Part shown: positions 7,072 to 13,038 of the stretch, in pieces
How positions within the stretch are numbered: position 1 is the stretch's first letter
Layout of the letters: every line of letters starts with the position of its first letter
Assembly (NCBI GenBank): GCA_910585945.1
Contig: CAJUHZ010000056.1
Location: forward strand, 1-13,321
Direction of reading: 5' to 3'
DNA length: 13,321 nucleotides
DNA from: an uncultured Bilophila sp.
Lineage (GTDB): Bacteria; Desulfobacterota; Desulfovibrionia; Desulfovibrionales; Desulfovibrionaceae
Made by a program: the position numbers and the translations under genes
The notes under the pieces: generated by a model
Seen by the model: only the letters and a program-made list of their open reading frames with translations
Told to the model about the DNA's origin: nothing
Database searches by the model: none

Positions 7072-9315
7072 TCAATGCGTCCAGAGCAGTTCCGCATACT
7101 TGGGCAGCGGCCAGGCCGCGTCGTCGGTCATGCCTTCCAGCGCATCACAGTGTTCGCGGCAGCGGAGCATGAGCGGCAGTACCGCATCGCGGGCGGCCCG
7201 GGCGCGGGCCGCCGCGCAGGCCGTGCCCGCAAGCTGTTCGCGGGCGGCGCGCAGATCGTCCAGCGCGGTCATCAACGCGCTGTTATGGGAGCGGAAGGCC
7301 GCATAGCGCCTTTCTTCCAGATTTGTGGCCAGATTTGTGGCCGGGCTGTTTGCCGCGCCTGCCCCGAAATCTGTCGGAGTTCCTTCCGCCGCGCGGATTT
7401 CCGCTACCAGACGGGCGGCTTCGCCTTGTGCCCGCAGCGTCACGGGCAGCACGATTTCGCGCAGCATGCGTTCCAGCACCGAGGCTTCGAGGCCGATGGT
7501 CAGAGCATAGTTTTCCTGAAGAATTCCCTGACGCGCCAGAATTTCCGGTTCGGAAAGCACCCTGTTGCGCAGGAAGACCTCCATGACTTCCGGGTCGTCA
7601 TAATGCTCCAGCGCGGCCACGGTATCCTTCAGGTTGGGCAGGCCGCGCCGGGCGGCCTCTTTCGGCCATTCGGCGGAATAGCCGTTGCCGTTGAAGATGA
7701 CGGGCATGTGTTCGCGGAACAGACGGGGCAGCAGATCCTTCAGGGCGTCGTTCAGTTCCTTTCCGCCTTCCACGGCGGCCTCAAGCTCGGTGGCAATATC
7801 GTCCAGGGCGCAGGCCACGGCGCTGTTCAGGGCGATATTGGCCGGAGCGATGGACTGGGAGGAGCCCACGGCCCGAAACTCGAACTTGTTGCCGGTAAAG
7901 GCGAAGGGACTGGTGCGGTTGCGATCCGAGTAGTCACGCGGCAGGGGCGGCAGAGTGGAAACGCCGATCTCCACGGGCGCGGTTCTGGCGTGCGCGGGCT
8001 GCTCTCCAATGATGTTCAGCAGGGTTTCTTCCAGCAGATCGCCAAGATACACGGAAATAATCGCGGGTGGGGCTTCATTGGCGCCGAGGCGGTGATCGTT
8101 GCCGGCTCCGATGGCGCCGAGACGCAGGGCCATGGCGTGTTTGTGCACGGCGCGCAGCACGGCGGCGAGAAAGACCAGAAACCGGGCGTTGGTGCGCGGG
8201 GTATCGCCGGGATCGAGCAGATTCCGGCCGTCGGAGGAGCACAGGGACCAGTTGTTGTGCTTGCCGCTGCCGTTCACGCCCGCAAAGGGCTTTTCGTGCA
8301 GCAGGCAGACGAAGTCATGCTCCGGGGCCACATGACGCAGCATGTTCATCGTGAGCATGTTGTGGTCGGTGGCGATGTTGGCTTCCTCATACAGGGGGGC
8401 CATTTCAAACTGGCCCGGAGCCACTTCGTTGTGGCGGGTGCGCACCGGAATGCCCAGAGCGATGAGGCGGTTTTCCACATCCTGCATGAAGGCCATGACG
8501 CGCCTGGGCACCGCGCCGAAATAGTGATCTTCCATTTCCTGCCCTTTGGGGGAGGGAAGGCCGCTCAGAGTCGCTCCGGTCATGAGCAGATCGGGGCGCA
8601 GCGCGGCAAGACGGCGATCCACGAGAAAGTATTCCTGCTCCGCGCCGACCATGGGGCTGACATGGGTGGCCTCAGTGTCGCCGAACAGTCGCAGCACGCG
8701 CAGAGCCTGCCGGGAAACGGCTTCAATGGAGCGCAGCAGTGGCGTCTTGCGGTCCAGCGACTCGCCGGACCAGGAATAGAAAATGGTGGGAATATGCAGG
8801 GTGTTGCCGCCCTTTCCGGGCAGAATGAAGACCGGCGAGGTGGGGTCCCAGGCGGTATAGCCGCGCGCCTCGAACGTGGAACGGATACCGCCGGAAGGGA
8901 AGGAGGAGGCGTCGGGTTCCCCGCATACCAGCATCTTGCCGGAAAACTCCTGAATGGCGTGTCCGTCTCCGGTGGGGGCAAGGAAGGCGTCGTGCTTTTC
9001 CGCCGTGACGCCGGTCATGGGCTGGAACCAGTGCGTGTAGTGCGTTGCTCCGCGTTCCAGCGCCCAGTCGCGGATGGCGCTGGCGACGATGTCGGCGATG
9101 TCCGCGGGCAGGGGGGCGCGGCAGCGGATGGTCTTTTCCATCTTCCTGTATACGTCGCGCGGCAGACGTTCGCGCATGACATGCAGATTGAACACGTCAC
9201 GGCCGAACAGGCTCTGCATGTCCACGGCCGGCCGCAACGGGGCCGGGCCGGACGACTCTTCGGTGGTGTCGGCGGAAAGAATAGCACGAATAGCTTCCTG
9301 ACGCGGTGAACTCAT
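7072..9315 (-). CDS. glnN: Type III glutamine synthetase (GSIII)
   Basis: This 747-aa enzyme condenses ammonia with glutamate using ATP; GSIII forms large dodecamers and is typical of anaerobes. Landmarks with this start are the GSIII region SSFPSGGIRSTFEARGYTAW at 137-156, GAEQEYFLVD at 224-233 with metal-binding glutamates, NEVAPGQFE around 296-304, VNGSGKHNNWS at 347-357 with the ATP-site His, and NRTSPFAFTGNKFEFRAVGSS at 466-486. Family length is about 700-750 aa. The frame stays open up to an ATG at 9393, but that ATG lies inside the sigma54 promoter and upstream of the predicted transcript start. The ATG at 9315 has a strong GAGGAG ribosome site 6 nt away and is preferred. A 12-bp in-frame tandem duplication encodes a doubled ATNL in the C-terminal part. 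It is probably activated by the adjacent NifA-type regulator. Confidence 0.96.
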   Translation of the reverse strand: MSSPRQEAIRAILSADTTEESSGPAPLRPAVDMQSLFGRDVFNLHVMRERLPRDVYRKMEKTIRCRAPLPADIADIVASAIRDWALERGATHYTHWFQPMTGVTAEKHDAFLAPTGDGHAIQEFSGKMLVCGEPDASSFPSGGIRSTFEARGYTAWDPTSPVFILPGKGGNTLHIPTIFYSWSGESLDRKTPLLRSIEAVSRQALRVLRLFGDTEATHVSPMVGAEQEYFLVDRRLAALRPDLLMTGATLSGLPSPKGQEMEDHYFGAVPRRVMAFMQDVENRLIALGIPVRTRHNEVAPGQFEMAPLYEEANIATDHNMLTMNMLRHVAPEHDFVCLLHEKPFAGVNGSGKHNNWSLCSSDGRNLLDPGDTPRTNARFLVFLAAVLRAVHKHAMALRLGAIGAGNDHRLGANEAPPAIISVYLGDLLEETLLNIIGEQPAHARTAPVEIGVSTLPPLPRDYSDRNRTSPFAFTGNKFEFRAVGSSQSIAPANIALNSAVACALDDIATELEAAVEGGKELNDALKDLLPRLFREHMPVIFNGNGYSAEWPKEAARRGLPNLKDTVAALEHYDDPEVMEVFLRNRVLSEPEILARQGILQENYALTIGLEASVLERMLREIVLPVTLRAQGEAARLVAEIRAAEGTPTDFGAGAANSPATNLATNLEERRYAAFRSHNSALMTALDDLRAAREQLAGTACAAARARAARDAVLPLMLRCREHCDALEGMTDDAAWPLPKYAELLWTH
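7317..7340 (-). repeat. 12-bp tandem duplication inside glnN
   Basis: CCAGATTTGTGG occurs twice in direct succession (7317-7328 and 7329-7340), giving ATNL-ATNL in the protein at about residues 659-666. It preserves the frame and sits in a variable linker, so it looks like a recent slippage event of little functional cost. Confidence 0.85.
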
Positions 9316-9320
9316 GGCTT

Positions 9321-9326
9321 GCTCCT
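9321..9326 (-). promoter_or_regulatory. Strong ribosome binding site of glnN that decides its start
   Basis: On the minus strand GAGGAG lies 6 nt before the ATG at 9315. No comparable site precedes the two upstream in-frame ATGs (9393 and 9339), which places the real start at 9315. Confidence 0.8.
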
Positions 9327-9342
9327 CAGGTGATGGCATGTG

Positions 9343-9359
9343 CCCGTGCTGTTCACGGG
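9343..9359 (-). promoter_or_regulatory. Hairpin in the glnN 5' untranslated leader
   Basis: CCCGTG and CACGGG form a 6-bp stem with a 5-nt loop, starting about 7 nt from the predicted transcript 5' end (near 9366) and ending before the ribosome site. Such a 5'-proximal hairpin may protect the mRNA; the role is inferred. Confidence 0.5.
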
Positions 9360-9376
9360 TATGATATGCCTGCTTA

Positions 9377-9392
9377 AGCAAGAAGAGTGCCA
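9377..9392 (-). promoter_or_regulatory. Sigma54 (-24/-12) promoter of glnN
   Basis: On the minus strand the sequence is TGGCACTCTTCTTGCT, matching the RpoN consensus TGGCAC-N5-TTGCW. The invariant GG and GC are separated by exactly 10 bp. The -12 C at 9378 predicts transcription starting near 9366, giving a leader of about 51 nt before the glnN ATG. It lies between glnN and a NifA-type activator gene, which is the expected setting. Confidence 0.88.
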
Positions 9393-9432
9393 AGACGGAT
9401 AATAGATTTCTTGTTTGAATAAAAATATTTTA

Positions 9433-9445
9433 TTTCAATATATTA
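9433..9445. promoter_or_regulatory. IHF-like site between operators and sigma54 promoter
   Basis: TTTCAATATATTA matches the IHF core consensus WATCAANNNNTTR at all but one position and lies in an A/T-rich stretch. Its centre is about 73 bp upstream of the predicted start, between the promoter and the operator palindromes. That is where IHF normally bends sigma54 promoters. IHF consensus is loose and the region is AT-rich, so this is suggestive only. Confidence 0.5.
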
Positions 9446-9485
9446 GGTATGCTGTTTTGAAATCGGCGTGGAGATGGATAATCAT

Positions 9486-9509
9486 AAAATCTACATTTAT
9501 GTAGATTTT
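9486..9509. promoter_or_regulatory. Operator palindrome 1 upstream of glnN (perfect)
   Basis: An 11-bp arm AAAATCTACAT and its exact reverse complement flank a TT centre. Its centre is about 131 bp upstream of the predicted glnN transcription start, a normal distance for an enhancer site of a sigma54 activator. It is the best of three related copies and is the likely binding site of the Fis-type HTH of the adjacent activator (inference). Confidence 0.75.
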
Positions 9510-9565
9510 TTCGGAAACAGGTCACGGGGAAGTGCTGCGGAACGATAACTGAAAAGCAAAACAGG

Positions 9566-9589
9566 GAATTCTACATTATAGTTGAAAAT
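9566..9589. promoter_or_regulatory. Operator palindrome 2 upstream of glnN (imperfect)
   Basis: This copy matches palindrome 1 at 15 of 24 positions, keeping the TTCTACAT half intact and a degenerate GTTGA in place of GTAGA. Its centre is exactly 80 bp from that of palindrome 1. By itself it would be weak; the shared core and spacing support it. Confidence 0.55.
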
Positions 9590-9606
9590 ATTCTTGTCCG
9601 ATAACA

Positions 9607-9630
9607 GGTTTCGACATAATTGTAGATTTT
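9607..9630. promoter_or_regulatory. Operator palindrome 3 upstream of glnN (imperfect)
   Basis: Read on the minus strand this copy matches palindrome 1 at 18 of 24 positions, with a perfect AAAATCTACA half and a degenerate ATGTCGA half. Its centre is 41 bp from that of palindrome 2 and about 252 bp upstream of the predicted transcript start. Confidence 0.65.
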
Positions 9631-9670
9631 AAAGGCAACAAGTGTCCACGACCGGCCCACTTGCGCCTTC

Positions 9671-9687
9671 GTGAAGCGGCGCTTCAC
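9671..9687. terminator. Hairpin at the 3' end of the activator gene
   Basis: GTGAAGC-GGC-GCTTCAC is a perfect 7-bp stem that begins 2 nt after the activator's TAA stop. In the minus direction no T-run follows. In the plus direction it is followed directly by TTTTATTT, which would make a better terminator for transcripts coming from the AT-rich region. It may insulate the two sides; strand of action is uncertain. Confidence 0.5.
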
Positions 9688-9689
9688 TT

Positions 9690-11339
9690 TTATTTGGGAG
9701 GAACCGGTTTCCGGCGGAATTCCTTATAGGTAATGCCGTATTTCTTCATGCGCAGAGCCATGATGCGATCGGTCAGCCCCAGTTCGCGGGCGGCCTTGCC
9801 CATATTGCCCTCATGACGGCGTAGCGCCTCAAGGATACAGCCCTTTTCCAGCTCGTCCAGACGGGGCTGAAGCGGACCGATGGCACGGCCCTGCGCCCGC
9901 CGTGGGCCGGGAGCGGAAATCGGGCAGCCCTTGCTGTGCAGATCCGGGGGCAGATGCTGGGGCAGAATGACGCCCTCCTCTCCGGCCAGCAGTACGGCCC
10001 GCTCCATAATGTTTTCCAGTTCGCGGATATTGCCGGGCCATTCGTAGCGCTGGAGCATGTCCGCCGCGCTGAGGGAAAGGTGCATTTCCGTCTGTCCTCC
10101 CGCCGCTGCGAACTTTTTCATGAAGTGATCCGCCAGCAGGGCGATGTCCCCGCTGCGCTCGCGGAGCGGGGGCAGCTCGATGGGGAAGACGTTCAGGCGA
10201 TAATAGAGATCGCCCCGGAATGTTCCCTGATGGACCATATCTTCCAGCGGCCGGTTGGTAGCGGTGATCAGGCGTACGTCCGCGCGGCGGGTTTCCGTGC
10301 CGCCCAGTCGTTCATAGCTGCGCTCCTGGATGACGCGCAGCAGTTTGGCTTGGGTAAGCGGGGGCAGATCTCCCACTTCATCCAGAAACAGCGTGCCGCC
10401 GTCCGCCTGTTCAAAGCGGCCCCGGTACAGGCCCTGCGCTCCGGTAAACGCGCCGCGCTCGTGGCCGAACAGTTCGTTTTCCACCAGCGCTTCGGGCAGG
10501 GCCGCACAGTTCAGGGTGATGAAGGGCCTGTTCGCACGCGGGCTTGCCGCGTGGATGGCCAGTGCGGCCAGTTCCTTGCCCGTTCCGCTTTCCCCCCGCA
10601 GCAGCACCGTGGCGGAAGAGCGGGCCACCTGATCGATGCGGGCGTAGACCTGCTGCATGGCCTCGCATGAGCCCACGAAAAAGGGAGAACAGAGGCTTAC
10701 TCTGCCCCTGTCATGTCTTCTGGCGGCGGTTCGGCTCGCATCCCTTTCCGGTAGGCAGTTCCGGCGAACCTTGGCCGCGCGGGCCAGCATGGAGGCAATG
10801 ATGGTCAGCAGGCGGGCGTCTTCCTCCAGAGTGGAGGTGTCGGCAAAAAGCCGATCCACGGACAAGGCACCGATGGCCTGATCGTCGGCCCGGATGGGCA
10901 CGCAGATGAAGGAAACGGCATCCTTGCGCAGATTGCGGGATCTGGTGCGGTTGAGAAAGAGCGGCTCGTCCGACACGTTGGAAATGACCATGGGGCGTCC
11001 GGTACGGATAACCGTGCCGGTGACGCCTTCTCCCGCCGCATAGTGTCCGCGCGCCTGTTCCGCGGCATTGAGTCCGTATGAGCTTTCAATGTGGATGCTC
11101 CCGTCCCCGAGGGAAACCAGAGAGATGGAGCCCCGCATCATGGCCATGTGCCGGGCCATGAGGCACAGCGCGCCGTCCAGGGTTTCGCCGATATGGGCCG
11201 CGCAGTCGAGAAGCTGGCTCAATTCGAACAGCAGGCGCAGCTCGCGCACATCGTCGCGTACGCCATTGCGCAGGCTGGGCAGGGCATCATTCTGATCCGT
11301 CCCGGATGCGGCGGGACGGCGCGGAGAGGATATGTTCAT
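9690..11339 (-). CDS. NifA-type sigma54-dependent transcriptional activator
   Basis: This 549-aa cytosolic enhancer-binding protein has a GAF sensory domain at about residues 35-190, an AAA+ domain at about 215-450 and a C-terminal Fis-type HTH at about 495-540. The AAA+ machinery is complete: Walker A GESGTGKE at 249-256, the sigma54-contacting GAFTGA loop at 296-301, Walker B with D320-E321, sensor TATNRP near 360 and arginines R375 and R381. Architecture and HTH resemble NifA. It lacks the interdomain cysteine cluster of oxygen-sensitive alphaproteobacterial NifA (only C472 lies in the linker). No nif genes are present; the next gene downstream is glnN with a sigma54 promoter, so ammonium-assimilation control is the likely job. 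The ATG at 11339 has no good ribosome site: AAGGAG lies 26 nt upstream, where a 12-codon ORF begins. It follows the relaxase gene with a 79-bp gap. Confidence 0.9.
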   Translation of the reverse strand: MNISSPRRPAASGTDQNDALPSLRNGVRDDVRELRLLFELSQLLDCAAHIGETLDGALCLMARHMAMMRGSISLVSLGDGSIHIESSYGLNAAEQARGHYAAGEGVTGTVIRTGRPMVISNVSDEPLFLNRTRSRNLRKDAVSFICVPIRADDQAIGALSVDRLFADTSTLEEDARLLTIIASMLARAAKVRRNCLPERDASRTAARRHDRGRVSLCSPFFVGSCEAMQQVYARIDQVARSSATVLLRGESGTGKELAALAIHAASPRANRPFITLNCAALPEALVENELFGHERGAFTGAQGLYRGRFEQADGGTLFLDEVGDLPPLTQAKLLRVIQERSYERLGGTETRRADVRLITATNRPLEDMVHQGTFRGDLYYRLNVFPIELPPLRERSGDIALLADHFMKKFAAAGGQTEMHLSLSAADMLQRYEWPGNIRELENIMERAVLLAGEEGVILPQHLPPDLHSKGCPISAPGPRRAQGRAIGPLQPRLDELEKGCILEALRRHEGNMGKAARELGLTDRIMALRMKKYGITYKEFRRKPVPPK

Positions 11340-11374
11340 GGGGCCGCCGGGGCTGGTGGGGAAAGCTCCTTCAT
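11336..11374 (-). CDS. Possible 12-codon leader ORF overlapping the activator start
   Basis: An ATG at 11374 reads MKELSPPAPAAP and stops at TGA, whose TG bases lie within the ATG of the activator gene (ATGA overlap). Five of the twelve residues are proline. It has no clear ribosome site of its own; the AAGGAG it contains (11366-11371) is the only such sequence near the activator start. It could couple or modulate translation of the activator, or be a chance overlap. No homology can be judged at this length. Confidence 0.25.
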   Translation of the reverse strand: MKELSPPAPAAP

Positions 11375-11418
11375 GGTAAGCGTTTTGCCCGGGGGAGGCA
11401 ATGCTCTCGAAAACATTC

Positions 11419-13038
11419 TCAGCGCACGCGAAACCCGCGCTGGCTCTGTGCTATCTTTTGGTCTGCCATGTCCTCAGCTTCTCTGTTGAACTTTAGAATA
11501 TCCTCCTCCGTCGGCAGCACATTGGCAATATCAATATCCCCAGCCGTGCCAAAAGCGTACCAGACTACCCTGCGCCCGTACTCTATCCGTTCACTACGGC
11601 CCTGCCCGTTGGGGCGGGCGGGGGCGTGTCTGAATACTTCGTTGGCAACTTCCTGCGGCGTGTATCCGGCACAGCGCATGTACAGGGCAATGGCCGCATC
11701 CAGCTGTGATTCGTCCATTTTTTCGGGAAAACGCTTTTTGACCATTTCCCGGTAGGCGGCATACGGGGAAGCCAATGTACCGACCCTGGGGAACTCGCGT
11801 TTCATGACTTCCGCGCCGGGAGCGATCCGTTTGCGAAAACGCCACAGATTGCCAAGATGCGGACTGCGTTTGCCCAGCCAGTGCTTGAAGCGAGGGAGCC
11901 GTTGCGTCTGTTCCGACTGAACCTGTTGCTCCCGCAACGCCGCTTTCTCCTGCCGCTTCTGTTCTTTCAGGAAATGCCGGGCAATGTTCAGCATGGAAAG
12001 TCCGTGTGTGGCAAGACGGGCCGTAGCCGCTTCCCTCCGTTCCCGTTGCCGCCGTTCCAGCGCTTCCCGTTCTTCCTCCCGTTTTACCCTGGCGTGATAT
12101 TGTTCTTCGGTCAGTCTTTGCCGCTCCTTCTGGTACTCCTGCCATTCCTCCCGACAAACGTGACTGACCGGCTCCGGATCGGGCTTCTTGAATGCCCGCT
12201 GAGAGTAGAAGCCGGGCTTGAACTCACCAAGCCTCTTACACAGTTTGGACATACCGAAATTCCTGTCCACGCTGGACGCCTTGACCGTCGTGTTTCCCAC
12301 GAAAACCACAGCACCAGAACCTTTGCGGACAAAACGCAGACCGACGGCATCCAGCCCGGCGTGAAGTTCTTCCCAACATGAAGCGTTCTGGATGACGGCA
12401 TGGCCGCGTTCCTGGGCAATGCGTTGTGCGGACTTTTCTCCCGTGGCGCTTTCAAAGTCCTCGGCCTTGGGCTTGGGTTTTACCTGTTCTCGCCGCTGAA
12501 GGTTTTTGACCACATACCCCTGTTCGTTGACGCGATAGCGGGCGTTCATCTGCGGTACCCACCCCTGCTTGTGTTCGATTTCGGCAACAATCTTGTGTGC
12601 CGCCTCGATATCGAAACCTCTGTGCGGCTGAATTACCTTTTCCGTATAGGGATGCGTTCGATTTACGGCAATATGCAGGTGATAATTACCCGTATTTTTG
12701 TGCAGGGCGTAGATCGTCTGATGTTCGGCCAAGCCCATTCCCCGGAGAAAAAGACTGACCGCTTCATCCACCTGTTCACGGGTAGGTTGTTCGTTTTCCT
12801 GCCATGACAGAATCCAGTGCGTGACCGGCATTTTGCTCTGGATGGATTCCTCGGCAAGGGAAATCATCTTTCTTTTCTGTGCGGCGACGGTCGTGGTCAG
12901 GAAATTTCTGCTTCCGGCGAAAGCAAGTTTGCCTTTCCCGTTGTCGTCGTCTTCGGCAAGGATATAGTCCACCAGACCACCGATCATGGTGGACTTGGAT
13001 TTCTTGAAGCTGGTACGCTTGAGCTTTTTGATGATCAT
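11419..13038 (-). CDS. traI: MOBP-family conjugative relaxase, RP4 TraI-like
   Basis: This 539-aa protein should nick one strand at oriT and pilot it during conjugation. The first 260 residues resemble RP4 TraI: LVDYIL with the presumed nucleophile Tyr25 (Tyr22 in RP4), GLAEHQ near 102-107, the metal-binding His motif (H113, then H120 and H122 in NYHLHIAVNRTHP), and a WEELHAGLDAVGL...TVKASSVDRN region at about 222-260. Residues 297-375 are highly charged (E/R/K/Q) and probably form a coiled coil. The C-terminus (about 425-505, ending YAFGTAGD) resembles tails of primase-linked relaxases. It is shorter than RP4 TraI (732 aa). Its start overlaps the upstream TraJ-like gene by ATGA, so translation is probably coupled. 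Base composition looks less GC-rich than the metabolic genes, fitting acquisition by transfer. Confidence 0.88.
   Translation of the reverse strand: MIIKKLKRTSFKKSKSTMIGGLVDYILAEDDDNGKGKLAFAGSRNFLTTTVAAQKRKMISLAEESIQSKMPVTHWILSWQENEQPTREQVDEAVSLFLRGMGLAEHQTIYALHKNTGNYHLHIAVNRTHPYTEKVIQPHRGFDIEAAHKIVAEIEHKQGWVPQMNARYRVNEQGYVVKNLQRREQVKPKPKAEDFESATGEKSAQRIAQERGHAVIQNASCWEELHAGLDAVGLRFVRKGSGAVVFVGNTTVKASSVDRNFGMSKLCKRLGEFKPGFYSQRAFKKPDPEPVSHVCREEWQEYQKERQRLTEEQYHARVKREEEREALERRQRERREAATARLATHGLSMLNIARHFLKEQKRQEKAALREQQVQSEQTQRLPRFKHWLGKRSPHLGNLWRFRKRIAPGAEVMKREFPRVGTLASPYAAYREMVKKRFPEKMDESQLDAAIALYMRCAGYTPQEVANEVFRHAPARPNGQGRSERIEYGRRVVWYAFGTAGDIDIANVLPTEEDILKFNREAEDMADQKIAQSQRGFRVR

Noticed and set aside
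6964..9309. A 781-codon open frame on the plus strand, opposite glnN
   Set aside because: It mirrors a certain glnN gene almost end to end, has low-complexity G/R/H/A-rich sequence without recognisable motifs, and is a common by-product of GC-rich codon use.
9316..9393. N-terminal extension of GlnN from the ATG at 9393
   Set aside because: That ATG lies in the -24/-12 promoter and upstream of the predicted transcript start; the ATG at 9315 has a strong GAGGAG ribosome site.
9400..9460. A sigma70 promoter for glnN in the AT-rich DNA
   Set aside because: A TATTAT-like -10 exists, but no acceptable -35 lies 16-18 bp upstream; AT-richness alone gives such matches.
9474..9548. A 24-codon plus-strand ORF in the AT-rich control region
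   Set aside because: It runs through operator palindrome 1, has GGAG directly against the ATG rather than spaced from it, and shows no coding character.
9394..9689. Classical NifA enhancer TGT-N10-ACA
   Set aside because: TGT triplets in the region were checked by eye and none is followed by ACA at the right spacing; the TCTACA palindromes are the better candidates.
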